Position numbers and translations under genes: made by a program. Of a stretch of 64,000 nucleotides of DNA, positions 21,867 to 30,424 are shown in pieces. This stretch comes from JANXMY01 sp965246745 (GTDB taxonomy: Bacteria; Armatimonadota; Armatimonadia; Armatimonadales; Capsulimonadaceae), in NCBI GenBank assembly GCA_965246745.1, contig OZ251980.1:2542001-2606000 (forward strand), given 5' to 3'. Every line of letters starts with the position of its first letter. Position 1 is the stretch's first letter. Below the pieces are notes generated by a model, which ran no database searches, was not told the DNA's origin, and saw only the letters and a list, made by a program, of their open reading frames with translations.

Positions 21867-22634
21867 ATGCTGACACTCGACCTCACAAACAAAATCGCGG
21901 TGGTCACCGGCGGGACCAGCCAACTCGGGCGGGTCATGGTGCGGACCCTGGCGGCCTGCGGCGCGGATGTTGCCGTCCATTATTACAAAAATACAGAACT
22001 GGCACACGCGCTGAAAGCCGAAGCGGAAGCGCTGGGGCGGCGGGCAATCGCCGTGCAGGCGGATGTGACAAACAAAAACAGTGTCACCGCGCTGTGTGAC
22101 ACTGTGACGCAGCAGCTCGGCACGGCAGACATTATTGTCAGCAATGCCGTCAGCCAGTCACCCTGGCTCAGCGTCTTGGAGCAGTCCGTGGACAGCTACG
22201 AAAGCCAGTTCCGGTCCTCCGTCCTGCACAACGTCTTGATGGCGCAGGCGTTTGTGCCGGGCATGATCGCGGCGGCCCGGGGCGGGCGGATCATCGGCAT
22301 CAATACCGAGTGCGCGATGCAGCTTTTTCCGGGCCAGTCGGCGTATGTCTCCGGCAAGCGCGGCATGGACGGGGTTCTGCGCGTTCTCGCCAAAGAAATC
22401 GGCGAGCACGGCATCACGGTCAATCAAGTCGCGCCGGGGTGGACAATCAGCGAGAACGACCGCAATGCCGGGACGGTCTCGGCCCCGGACTACGAAAAAA
22501 CGGTGCCCTTAAGGCGGCGCGGCACCGACCGGGAAATCGCCCAGGTGGTCGCGTTCCTGGCGTCGGATTTGGCGAGCTATATCACCGGGGCCTATGTCCC
22601 CGTCTGCGGCGGCAATGTCATGCCGGCGATTTAG
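21867..22634 (+). CDS. SDR-family oxidoreductase (FabG-like)
   Basis: 255 residues. 'IAVVTGGTSQLGRVMVRTLA' is a TGGxxxLG variant of the nucleotide motif. 'YVSGKRG' supplies the catalytic Tyr and Lys, but the position 13 residues before the Tyr, normally Ser, is Thr ('GINTECAMQLF'). 'VNQVAPGWT' and 'LASDLASYITGAYVPVCGG' are typical of FabG-like enzymes. It sits between ilvC and leuA; a role in branched-chain metabolism is not evident. Confidence 0.88.
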   Translation: MLTLDLTNKIAVVTGGTSQLGRVMVRTLAACGADVAVHYYKNTELAHALKAEAEALGRRAIAVQADVTNKNSVTALCDTVTQQLGTADIIVSNAVSQSPWLSVLEQSVDSYESQFRSSVLHNVLMAQAFVPGMIAAARGGRIIGINTECAMQLFPGQSAYVSGKRGMDGVLRVLAKEIGEHGITVNQVAPGWTISENDRNAGTVSAPDYEKTVPLRRRGTDREIAQVVAFLASDLASYITGAYVPVCGGNVMPAI

Positions 22635-22636
22635 AC

Positions 22637-22664
22637 ACCGACCCCGGTTCGTTCCGGGGTCGGT
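22637..22664 (+). other. Perfect 11-bp hairpin before leuA
   Basis: ACCGACCCCGG (22637-22647) and CCGGGGTCGGT (22654-22664) with a 6-nt loop lie just after the SDR stop and 20 nt before leuA. There is no T tract, so it is not a standard terminator; mRNA processing or partial attenuation are possible. Confidence 0.55.
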
Positions 22665-22684
22665 AGGTTCCGAAAGTACTTTTT

Positions 22685-24250
22685 ATGAACACCACACGCC
22701 CAGTACAGATTTTCGACACCACCCTGCGGGACGGCGAGCAGTCGCCGGGGGCGTCGCTCAACGTAGACGAGAAAGTCGAGATTGCCCGGCAGCTGGTTCG
22801 GCTCGGCGTAGACGTGATCGAAGCGGGCTTTCCGGTGTCGTCGCCCGGCGACTTTGAGGCCGTGCGCCGGGTCGCGGCGGCGGTCGGCGACCGCGCGACG
22901 GTCTGCGGGCTGACCCGCGCTGTCCCTAAAGACATTGATGTCGCGTGGGACGCGCTCAAAGGCGCGGCGCGGCCGCGTATCCATACGGGCCTCGGAGTCA
23001 GCGAAAGCCATTTGAAGCACAAGCTGAAAAAGACCGGCGATGAGGCATTGGCAATCGGCGTTGCCGCCGTCAAGCACGCCCGAAGTCTGGGCTGCGAAGA
23101 CATTGAATACTTCACCGAGGACAGCGGGCGGGCCAACCCGGAGTATCTGTACCGGGTCATCGAAGCGGTCATCAAAGCCGGCGCAACAGTCATCAATGTT
23201 CCCGATACGACCGGGTACATGTCGCCGGAAGAATACGGGGCGCTGTTTGCGGGCATTTTGGAGCATGTCCCCGGCAGCGAGAATATCACACTGTCGGCGC
23301 ACTGCCATAACGACCTCGGCATGGCGACCGCGAATGCCCTCGCGGCGGTGCGGGCGGGGGCGCGGCAGGTGGAGTGCACGGTCAACGGGATCGGCGAGCG
23401 GGCGGGGAACACGTCGCTGGAAGAAGTGGTCATGGCGCTCTACACGCGCGGCGATGTCTACGGGGTCGGCACACGCATCAAGACCGAGGAGATTTACAAA
23501 ACGTCCCGCATGGTCTCGACCATGACCGGGATTTTGGTTCAGCCGAACAAAGCCATTGTCGGGGCCAATGCGTTCGCGCACTCGTCGGGCATCCATCAGG
23601 ACGGCGTGCTCAAAGAGCGCTCGACGTATGAAATTATTGACCCCAAGACAGTCGGCATCGGCGAAAGCAAAATCATTCTCTCGGCCCGCTCGGGCCGCGC
23701 CGGGGTCCGGCATCGCCTCACCGAGCTAGGACACACGTTTGGGTCTGAGGACGAATTTGAGAAAGTTTACACGCGCTTCTTATCGGTCGCCGACTCTAAA
23801 AAAGTGGTGTACGATGAAGACTTAGATGCGATTGTCGGCGACGAGCTGACAATCGTGCCGCAGACGTATGAGCTGGTGCAGGTGCAGGTCTCGTGCGGCG
23901 ATCAGGCTATCCCGACCGCGACGGTGAAGCTGCGCCATGCCGATAAAGCTATTCTGATGGACGCCGACACCGGCAACGGCCCGGTGGACTCGATCTACCG
24001 GGCGATCAATAGAATCGTCCAAGTCCCCAATGAGCTGATTGAGTTCACGGTGCAGAGCGTCACCGAAGGGATTGACGCGATGGCCGATGTGACTATTCGG
24101 ATTAAAGCCGAGGGCAACATGATTTATACGGGCCACGCGGCGAACACGGATATTTTTGTCGCCTCTACGAAAGCCTATTTGCAGGCGCTCAATAAGCAGA
24201 TTGCCCGGTCGAGCGGGCGCGTCGAGACCGAGCAGTTGGAGCATGTGTAG
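22685..24250 (+). CDS. leuA: 2-Isopropylmalate synthase
   Basis: 521 residues. 'IFDTTLRDGEQSPGASLNVD' is the HMGL-like active-site motif, and 'SAHCHNDLGMATANALAAVR' carries the metal-binding histidines. The C-terminal LeuA dimer/allosteric domain (about residues 360-510) is present, so leucine feedback control is expected. It condenses acetyl-CoA with 2-ketoisovalerate. The length and the presence of both halves distinguish it from the citramalate synthase at 26666-28234, which carries a different active-site neighbourhood. Confidence 0.96.
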   Translation: MNTTRPVQIFDTTLRDGEQSPGASLNVDEKVEIARQLVRLGVDVIEAGFPVSSPGDFEAVRRVAAAVGDRATVCGLTRAVPKDIDVAWDALKGAARPRIHTGLGVSESHLKHKLKKTGDEALAIGVAAVKHARSLGCEDIEYFTEDSGRANPEYLYRVIEAVIKAGATVINVPDTTGYMSPEEYGALFAGILEHVPGSENITLSAHCHNDLGMATANALAAVRAGARQVECTVNGIGERAGNTSLEEVVMALYTRGDVYGVGTRIKTEEIYKTSRMVSTMTGILVQPNKAIVGANAFAHSSGIHQDGVLKERSTYEIIDPKTVGIGESKIILSARSGRAGVRHRLTELGHTFGSEDEFEKVYTRFLSVADSKKVVYDEDLDAIVGDELTIVPQTYELVQVQVSCGDQAIPTATVKLRHADKAILMDADTGNGPVDSIYRAINRIVQVPNELIEFTVQSVTEGIDAMADVTIRIKAEGNMIYTGHAANTDIFVASTKAYLQALNKQIARSSGRVETEQLEHV

Positions 24251-24296
24251 AGGCGAGAAGAGTGGCATTGGGTGAAGAAAGTGGCATCAATGGTTG

Positions 24297-24504
24297 CGGG
24301 GGCGTAGGTAACGAGGGCGTGTGTGCGAGGGCGTGAACGCCCGCGCTGGGGGGCGCGGACGCCAAGCCGCCACCTGCGTGGCGGAAGATGTAAATAAGTC
24401 CGTTCTTATCCTATTCTTGTCCCGCGCAGGCGGGACCTTAGCGCTTCGCTCCCCAGCGAGGGCGTTCACGCCCTCGCACACACGCCCTCGCGCACACGCC
24501 CCCG
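24297..24504. repeat. Palindromic repeat, family C ('cgagggcgt')
   Basis: This fills most of the 323-bp gap between leuA and the GNAT gene. The left part (24297-24355, with 'cgagggcgtgtgtgcgaggg') is reverse-complementary, with interruptions, to the right part (24450-24504, with 'cgccctcgcacacacgccct'). A shorter inverted pair (ccgccacctgcgtggcgg) lies inside. The same 'cgagggcgtgtgtgcgaggg' string occurs at 45327-45346. No gene is visible in it. Confidence 0.8.
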
Positions 24505-24573
24505 GCTACAATTTCGCACATAATGCTGCCGCTCAACAACTGTGCCGCTTGATAACTATGCCTGTTGACAACT

Positions 24574-25041
24574 ATGCCTGAAACCGAAATCCGCCCCGCC
24601 GAGACGCTTGACCTGCCCGCTATTCTGACCCTCTGGCGTGCCCTTCAAGACAGCAATGCGGCTTATGACCCGCGCTTGACTTTGAACAGCGAGGCCGAGG
24701 CGTGGTTCCTCGGCTACCTGCGGGACAATTTGGACAACCCGAACATGGCGGTCTTTGTCGCCGACTGCGGCGGCAGCGTGGTCGGATACACGTTCGGCCA
24801 GGTCATGCTCCGCCCGACGCTGAAGTCCGGCGACACCGGCTACATCGCCGATGTCTGCGTCAAGGACGGACGGCGGCGCGAAGGCATCGGGCGTCAGCTT
24901 CACAGCCGCCTCAAAGCCTGGTTTCTGTCGCGCGGCATCACGGCGGTGGAAGTGCAGGTGGTCCGGGCAAACCCGGCGTCGCAGGCATTCTGGCGCAAGA
25001 TGGGGTACAACGACTTTCTAAGAACGCTCAGAAGCGAGTAA
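24574..25041 (+). CDS. GNAT-family N-acetyltransferase
   Basis: 155 residues from ATG 24574; a TTG at 24565 is an alternative start. 'TGYIADVCVKDGRRREGIGR' and 'QLHSRLKAWFLSRGITAVEV' form the acetyl-CoA-binding core (V..GR.EGIG), and 'ANPASQAFWRKMGYNDFLRT' is the family C-terminus. The acceptor is unknown. It lies between leuA and leuB with an 8-bp gap to leuB, suggesting co-transcription. The short direct repeat 'aactatgcctg' straddles the start. Confidence 0.88.
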   Translation: MPETEIRPAETLDLPAILTLWRALQDSNAAYDPRLTLNSEAEAWFLGYLRDNLDNPNMAVFVADCGGSVVGYTFGQVMLRPTLKSGDTGYIADVCVKDGRRREGIGRQLHSRLKAWFLSRGITAVEVQVVRANPASQAFWRKMGYNDFLRTLRSE

Positions 25042-25049
25042 CACTTTTT

Positions 25050-26159
25050 ATGGCACACATCGCAGTTATGGCCGGCGACGGCATCGGGCCGGAAATTATC
25101 GCCGAAGGGCTGAAAGTTCTCCGCGCGGCCCAGACGAAGTATAGCCTGACGCTGGACTTTACCGACGCGCTGGTCGGCGGGGCGGCGTATGATGCGACCG
25201 GCCACCCGCTGCCGCCGGAAACGCTGGCCCTGGCCGAAAGCGCCGATGCGATTTATTTCGGCGCGGTCGGCGGGCCGCAGTACGACGCTATCCCCGACCC
25301 CAACCTGCGCCCTGAGCGCGGCGCTTTGCTGCCCCTGCGCCAAAAATTGTCGCTGTATGCCAACCTGCGCCCGTGCGTTTTGTACCCTGCGCTGGCGTCG
25401 GCCTGCCCGCTGCGGGCCGATTTGGTCGAGGGCGGCTTTGACATTCTGGTCGTCCGCGAGCTGACCGGCGGCCTGTATTTCGGCCAGCCGAAGGGGTGGG
25501 AAGGCGACCGGGCGGTGGATACCTGCGTTTACACCAAAGACGAAATCACGCGCATTGCCCGTGTCGGGTTCGAGGCCGCCGCAAAGCGCGGGCGCAGATT
25601 ACTCAGCGTGGACAAAGCCAATGTCTTGGAAACGTCCCGCTTGTGGCGCGAGACGGTCACGCAGCTCGCCGCCGAGTACCCGCATATTGAATTGTCTCAC
25701 CAATTAGTTGACGCAACTGCGATGGACTTAGTGCGCCGCCCGCAGTCGTTCGATACGATTGTCACGGAAAACTTGTTCGGCGATATTTTGAGCGATGAAG
25801 CCGCCCAGCTTACCGGCTCGCTCGGCATGCTGCCGTCGGCGTCTTTGGGGGCTAAGCGGACCGAGTACGGCACGTTCGGCCTGTACGAGCCGAGCCACGG
25901 CAGCGCTCCCGACATTGCAGGCACGGGCAAAGCCAATCCCCTCGCGACCATTTTGTCCGCCGCCCTGCTTCTGCGCTACTCGCTCGGCGCGGAAGCCGCC
26001 GCCTGCGGGATCGAAGCCGCCGTCGCCAAAATCCTCGGGGCCGGCTACCGCACATCGGACATTCTTGAAGACGCCCCCGGCGCGGTGCATGTCAACTGCC
26101 GCCAGATGGGCGATTTGATTGCCGGCGCGGTGATGATGGGCGAGGACCCGCGCGACTAG
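25050..26159 (+). CDS. leuB: 3-Isopropylmalate dehydrogenase
   Basis: 369 residues from ATG 25050. 'IAVMAGDGIGPEIIAEGLKV', the substrate loop 'PLRQKLSLYANLRPC', 'VRELTGGLYFGQPKG', 'SVDKANVLETSRLWRE' and 'TENLFGDILSDEAAQLTGSL' are the complete beta-decarboxylating dehydrogenase set. 'PSHGSAPDIAGTGKANP' selects NAD and isopropylmalate. It performs the oxidative decarboxylation step of leucine synthesis. leuC and leuD (the isomerase) are not in the window. Confidence 0.96.
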   Translation: MAHIAVMAGDGIGPEIIAEGLKVLRAAQTKYSLTLDFTDALVGGAAYDATGHPLPPETLALAESADAIYFGAVGGPQYDAIPDPNLRPERGALLPLRQKLSLYANLRPCVLYPALASACPLRADLVEGGFDILVVRELTGGLYFGQPKGWEGDRAVDTCVYTKDEITRIARVGFEAAAKRGRRLLSVDKANVLETSRLWRETVTQLAAEYPHIELSHQLVDATAMDLVRRPQSFDTIVTENLFGDILSDEAAQLTGSLGMLPSASLGAKRTEYGTFGLYEPSHGSAPDIAGTGKANPLATILSAALLLRYSLGAEAAACGIEAAVAKILGAGYRTSDILEDAPGAVHVNCRQMGDLIAGAVMMGEDPRD

Positions 26160-26164
26160 CCGCC

Positions 26165-26503
26165 ATGCAAAAAATCGAAGCCATTATTCGGCCCCTGCGC
26201 CTCGACCAAGTCAAAGAAGCCCTCGAAGACCTCGGCGTCGTCGGCCTGACCGTGACCGATGTGCGCGGATACGGGCATCAGCGCGGCCACACGGAAAAGT
26301 ACCGGGGCAACACGTATGTCGTCAACCTGCTGCCCAAATTGAAGCTGGAATTGGTGGTCGCCGACAGTGTGGCCGAAGCCGCCATGGCGGCGATTGAAGA
26401 CGCCGCCCGCACCGGCGAAATCGGCGACGGCAAAATCTTTGCGTACCCGGTCGAGCGGGCGATCCGCATCCGCACCGGCGACGAAGGGGATGAGGCGCTT
26501 TGA
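26165..26503 (+). CDS. glnB: PII nitrogen regulatory protein
   Basis: 112 residues. 'MQKIEAIIRPLRLDQVKEAL' and the T-loop 'GHTEKYRGNTYVVNLLPK' with Tyr51 (uridylylation site) conserved; 'GEIGDGKIFAYPVERAIRIR' is the C-terminal ATP-binding signature. PII proteins sense 2-oxoglutarate and ATP/ADP. Five bases separate it from leuB, and no amtB or glnA is adjacent. Its place between leuB and cimA suggests a link between nitrogen status and branched-chain synthesis (inference). GlnB and GlnK cannot be told apart here. Confidence 0.94.
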   Translation: MQKIEAIIRPLRLDQVKEALEDLGVVGLTVTDVRGYGHQRGHTEKYRGNTYVVNLLPKLKLELVVADSVAEAAMAAIEDAARTGEIGDGKIFAYPVERAIRIRTGDEGDEAL

Positions 26504-26521
26504 CGGAGGCAGCTAAGAGAG

Positions 26522-26639
26522 AAGCGAGGGAATAAATTCCTCTCGCTGAATAACATGCTTCGCATGAAGAGAAGCCAAATGCACAGCACTCGTTCGTCCG
26601 AAGGACGCCGTTTAGCGAGAGGAATTCATTCCCTCGCTT
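26522..26639. repeat. Palindromic repeat, family B
   Basis: The left arm (26522-26550, gcgagggaataaattcctct with cgctgaa) and the right arm (about 26611-26639, agcgagaggaattcattccc and on) are inverted copies with few mismatches; internal hairpins are 'atgcttcgcat' and 'cgtccgaaggacg'. It lies between glnB and cimA. Confidence 0.85.
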
Positions 26640-26665
26640 TCTCACTCTTTTCCAAACATCTATCT

Positions 26666-28234
26666 ATGACTAAAATAGACATCTACGACACCACGCTGCG
26701 GGACGGCTCGCAGGGGGAAGGCATCTCGTTCAGCGTGGAAGACAAAGTCAAGATCGCGAAGCGCCTCGACGCCTTCGGGATTGACTATATCGAAGGCGGC
26801 TGGCCGGGATCAAATCCTAAAGACATTGAGTTCTTTGAGCGCATGAAGTCGGTGACGCTCTCTCACGCCAAGCTGGCGGCGTTTGGAAGTACGCGCCGTC
26901 CAAACCGACGCGCGGAAGACGACCCGAACTTGCAGCAGCTTCTCGACGCCGGAACGCCGGTGATTACGTTTGTCGGGAAGTCGTGGGATTTTCATGTCAC
27001 CGAAGCGCTGCGGCTGCCGCTCGAAGAGAACCTCGCGATGATCGCCGACACCGTGCGGTTCTACAAAGCGCATGGCAAAGAAACAATCTTCGATGCCGAG
27101 CACTTTTTCGACGGCTGGAAGCGCAACCCCGCGTATGCCGGGGAGTGCCTGGACGCCGCGCTGGCGGCGGGCGTAGACTGCATTGCGCTCTGCGACACCA
27201 ACGGCGGGACGCTGCCGGGGGAGATTGAGAAGATTGTCGGCGAAGTGACGGCGCAGTTTGCGGCAGGCAAATTCGCCATTCATACGCACAACGATACCGA
27301 ATGCGGAGTCGCGAACAGCCTGGTCGGCATCGAGCGCGGCTGCCGGCAGGTGCAGGGGACAATCAATGGGCTGGGGGAGCGGACCGGCAACGCCAATTTG
27401 ACTTCCATTATTCCGTCGCTTTCGCTGAAGCTGGGGTACACGCTGAGTTGCGCCAAGAACTTGACCGAGCTGTCCGAGCTGTCGGCGTACCTGGACGAGA
27501 TTGCAAACGTGACCCCGCGCACGTCGGCGGCGTATGTCGGCCGGTCGGCGTTTGCCCACAAAGCCGGGCTGCATATTGACGCCATGCGGAAGAACCCGGA
27601 AACCTATATTCATCTGGACCCGGCACTGGTCGGCAACGAGAACCGGATTTTGGTGTCCGAGCATTCGGGGTCGTCGGCCATTCTCGAAAAAGTCCAAAAA
27701 ACGGGATTGGACCTTCGCAAAGACAGCCCGGAAACCAAAGAGATTTTGTCCCAATTAACGGCTTTGGAGCATCAAGGCTACTCGTTTGAAGGCGCGGAAG
27801 CGTCGTTTGCGCTTCTCGTGAAGAAAGCGACCGGCAGCTACCGGCAGTTGTTCGAATTGGTCGGCTACCGGGTGATTGTCGAAAAGCGGGCCGACGACAA
27901 AGAAGCCATCACCGAGGCGACCCTGAAACTGAAAGTCGGCGCGGAAGAAGTGCTGACCGTGGCGGAGGGCGACGGCCCGGTGAACGCCCTCGACAGTGCT
28001 CTGCGCTTGGCGCTGACCCCGCGCTACCCGGAAATTGACGCCATTCGGCTGACCGACTTCAAAGTGCGGGTCGTCAATGTCAAAGAAGGCACGGCCGCCA
28101 AAGTCCGCGCCGTGGTAGACTACGCCGACGCCGGCGAAACCTGGTCCACCATCGGCGTGTCCACCAACATCATTGACGCGTCGTGGCACGCCGTCGTGGA
28201 CAGCATCGAGTACGGCCTGCTGCGCGTGAAATAA
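26666..28234 (+). CDS. cimA: (R)-Citramalate synthase
   Basis: 522 residues from ATG 26666 (the frame is open further upstream, but that part is repeat). 'IYDTTLRDGSQGEGISFSVE', 'YIEGGWPGSNPKD', 'IHTHNDTECGVANSLVGIER' and 'VQGTINGLGERTGNANL' are diagnostic of the CimA group rather than LeuA. It has a C-terminal LeuA-type regulatory domain (about 370-520). It makes citramalate from pyruvate and acetyl-CoA, giving a threonine-independent route to 2-ketobutyrate and isoleucine. No threonine deaminase gene is seen in the window. Confidence 0.95.
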   Translation: MTKIDIYDTTLRDGSQGEGISFSVEDKVKIAKRLDAFGIDYIEGGWPGSNPKDIEFFERMKSVTLSHAKLAAFGSTRRPNRRAEDDPNLQQLLDAGTPVITFVGKSWDFHVTEALRLPLEENLAMIADTVRFYKAHGKETIFDAEHFFDGWKRNPAYAGECLDAALAAGVDCIALCDTNGGTLPGEIEKIVGEVTAQFAAGKFAIHTHNDTECGVANSLVGIERGCRQVQGTINGLGERTGNANLTSIIPSLSLKLGYTLSCAKNLTELSELSAYLDEIANVTPRTSAAYVGRSAFAHKAGLHIDAMRKNPETYIHLDPALVGNENRILVSEHSGSSAILEKVQKTGLDLRKDSPETKEILSQLTALEHQGYSFEGAEASFALLVKKATGSYRQLFELVGYRVIVEKRADDKEAITEATLKLKVGAEEVLTVAEGDGPVNALDSALRLALTPRYPEIDAIRLTDFKVRVVNVKEGTAAKVRAVVDYADAGETWSTIGVSTNIIDASWHAVVDSIEYGLLRVK

Positions 28235-28235
28235 C

Positions 28236-28264
28236 TTGACTTTCGGCGGCCCGCCGGGTACACT
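28236..28264 (+). promoter_or_regulatory. Promoter of tRNA-Arg
   Basis: TTGACT (28236-28241), 17 bp, TACACT (28259-28264), starting immediately after the cimA stop and 9 nt before the tRNA. Confidence 0.75.
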
Positions 28265-28273
28265 TTCGGGGCT

Positions 28274-28346
28274 GCACTCGTAGCTCAGTGGATAGAGCAA
28301 TCGCCTTCGGAGCGATCGGTCGGGCGTTCGAATCGCTCCGGGTGCA
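28274..28346 (+). tRNA. tRNA-Arg (TCG anticodon)
   Basis: A 73-nt cloverleaf: acceptor GCACTCG/CGGGTGC, D arm 'agctcagtggatagagc', anticodon stem ATCGC/GCGAT with loop CTTCGGA, and T-arm loop 'gttcgaatc'. CCA is not encoded. Confidence 0.95.
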
Positions 28347-28374
28347 TTCTGATTTTCCTGAAGCCTGATTTCCC

Positions 28375-28412
28375 GCGACCTGCCTGCCGCCGCCGGCGCA
28401 GGTCGCTTTTTT
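28375..28412 (+). terminator. Rho-independent terminator after tRNA-Arg
   Basis: GCGACCTGC (28375-28383) pairs with GCAGGTCGC (28398-28406), followed by TTTTTT (28407-28412). Confidence 0.9.
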
Positions 28413-28433
28413 GCCGTCTTTGCTGAGTATTTT

Positions 28434-30227
28434 ATGCCTGTTTTGTTAAGCTGCGCGGCGCTTTCCAAGTCCTACGGGGCGCGGCCCCTGTTTAAAGACA
28501 TCTCGCTCGGCGTCAATGACGGCGAGAAGCTCGGGCTGATCGGGCCGAACGGGGCGGGCAAGTCCACGCTGCTGAAACTGTTTGCCGGAGCCGAAAAGCC
28601 GGACAGCGGGACCGTTTCGGCCCGGCGCGGCCTGCGGGTCGCCTACATTGCTCAGGAAGATGCGTTCCCAAGCGGCGCGACGGTCGGCAGTGTGCTGTCC
28701 GATGCGCTTTCGGGCGAGCATTTGGACGAGGTCGAGCGGGACGTTCGCATTGAAGTCGCGCTGGGCAAAGTCGGCTTTGACGGGCGGGATCAGGCGGTGG
28801 AAACGCTGTCCGGCGGCTGGAAAAAGCGGCTGGCGCTGGCGCGGGCGCTGGTGCAGGACGCCGAGCTGCTGCTGATAGACGAGCCGACGAACCATTTGGA
28901 CCTGGAAGGCGTTTTGTGGCTCGAGAGTCTTCTGCAAGACGCCGGGTTTGCATTTGTGCTCATCAGCCATGACCGCGTGTTTTTGGAGCATGTCGCCAGC
29001 CGCGTCGTCGAGCTGCACCCGGCGTATGCCGAAGGCTTTTTAAGTGTCAGCGGCGCGTACAGCGACTTTTTGGTTCAGCGTGAAGACTATCTGGCCGCCC
29101 AGGCGCACCGGGAAGACGCGCTGCAAACTCAGGTCAAGCGCGAGATTGAGTGGCTCCGGCGCGGGCCGCAGGCGCGGGGCACGAAAGCCCAAAGCCGCAT
29201 CCAGCAGGCCGGGCAGATGATTGACGAGCTGGCCGAGCTGAAATTCCGCAATGCCCAGGGCAAAACCGCCGGGATTGACTTCAATGCGTCGGGCCGCCAA
29301 ACCCGCGACCTCTTGGTCGGCAAAGATTTGGAAAAAACGCTTGGCGGCAGAACGCTTTTTTCTGGCCTCGACGTGACCCTTGCGCCGGGCACGCGGCTCG
29401 GGCTGATCGGGCCGAACGGCAGCGGCAAAACGACGCTGATTAAGGTGCTGACGGGGGAGACGGCCCCCGACGGCGGCGCGATCAAGCGTGCCGACGGCCT
29501 GCGGGTGGTGCTGTTTGACCAGGCCCGGCAGCAGCTTGACAAGTCGCTGTCGCTCCGCGACGCCCTCAGCCCCAACTCGGACACGGTGACGTATCGGGGA
29601 AATCCGATGCACGTTTCAGCGTGGGCCAAGCGGTTTTTGTTCAAGACCGATCAGCTCCATACGCCCTTGCGGGTGCTGTCCGGCGGCGAGCAGGCCCGTA
29701 TTTTGATTGCAAACCTGATGCTTCAGCCCGCCGATGTGCTGATTCTCGACGAGCCGACCAATGACCTGGACATTCCGACCCTGGAAGTGCTGGAAGACAG
29801 CCTGGTGTCGTTCCCCGGCGCGTTGATTTTGGTGACGCACGACCGCTATTTATTGGACCGCGTCTCGACCGACCTGCTGGCGCTGGACGGGCGCGGGGGC
29901 ACGGCCTATTTTTCGGGCCTGGGGCAGTGGGAAGCCGCGCAGAAGCCCGCGCCGCCCGCCGCCCCGCCGCCTGCCGCTGCCCGTCCGGCCGCCGCGCCTG
30001 CGCCGAGTCGCTTGTCTACGTCCGAGCGGCGCGAGCTGAGTCAAATCGAAGCCAAAATCGAAGCCGCCGACGCCGTTGTCGCCGAACTGGAGCGTCAGCT
30101 TGAGGACCCGGCAGTGGCGTCGGACGCCGCCCGCCTCCATGATGTTTGGAACGCCCTGCCCGCCGCCCGCGACGCCGTTTCCGCGCTGTATGCCCGCTGG
30201 GAAGCGCTGGAAGCGAAGCGGGGTTAG
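28434..30227 (+). CDS. ABC-F family ATPase (Uup/EttA-like)
   Basis: 597 residues with two ABC domains and no membrane segments. Walker A motifs 'GLIGPNGAGKSTLLKLFAG' and 'GLIGPNGSGKTTLIKVLTG'; signatures 'TLSGGWKKRLALARALV' and 'VLSGGEQARILIANLML'; Walker B 'LLLIDEPTNHLDLEG' and 'VLILDEPTNDLDIPT'. The linker between domains is of ABC-F type, and a C-terminal Ala/Pro stretch plus a coiled coil (about 515-597, 'LSTSERRELSQIEAKIEAAD') matches the Uup subgroup. ABC-F proteins act on the ribosome or on DNA-linked structures. No SD sequence is obvious upstream. Confidence 0.93.
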   Translation: MPVLLSCAALSKSYGARPLFKDISLGVNDGEKLGLIGPNGAGKSTLLKLFAGAEKPDSGTVSARRGLRVAYIAQEDAFPSGATVGSVLSDALSGEHLDEVERDVRIEVALGKVGFDGRDQAVETLSGGWKKRLALARALVQDAELLLIDEPTNHLDLEGVLWLESLLQDAGFAFVLISHDRVFLEHVASRVVELHPAYAEGFLSVSGAYSDFLVQREDYLAAQAHREDALQTQVKREIEWLRRGPQARGTKAQSRIQQAGQMIDELAELKFRNAQGKTAGIDFNASGRQTRDLLVGKDLEKTLGGRTLFSGLDVTLAPGTRLGLIGPNGSGKTTLIKVLTGETAPDGGAIKRADGLRVVLFDQARQQLDKSLSLRDALSPNSDTVTYRGNPMHVSAWAKRFLFKTDQLHTPLRVLSGGEQARILIANLMLQPADVLILDEPTNDLDIPTLEVLEDSLVSFPGALILVTHDRYLLDRVSTDLLALDGRGGTAYFSGLGQWEAAQKPAPPAAPPPAAARPAAAPAPSRLSTSERRELSQIEAKIEAADAVVAELERQLEDPAVASDAARLHDVWNALPAARDAVSALYARWEALEAKRG

Positions 30228-30235
30228 CGCGAAAA

Positions 30236-30382
30236 GAAGCGAGGAAGTAAACTTCTCTATGCCTTCGGCATTACTGCGTATCTGCTGTTAAGGTCGTCCT
30301 TCGGACGAAGGAATAGTACACAAGGCTTTCTCCTCATCCGAAGGATGAAATTCAGCGAGAGGAATTTATTCCCTCGCTTCTT
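30236..30382. repeat. Palindromic repeat, family B
   Basis: The left arm begins 'aagaagcgaggaagtaaact' and the right arm (30352-30382) is 'cagcgagaggaatttattcc' with ctcgcttct. Internal hairpins 'cgtccttcggacg' and 'catccgaaggatg' are shared with the copies at 12117 and 26522. It separates the ABC-F and GMC genes. Confidence 0.82.
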
Positions 30383-30424
30383 GATCTTCTTTTCCTGCTT
30401 CGCCATTAGAAACGAGTTTCACTC

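Noticed and set aside
24297..24504. Possible CRISPR array from repeated 'cgagggcgt' units
   Set aside because: The units are nested inverted repeats without regular spacers or cas genes.
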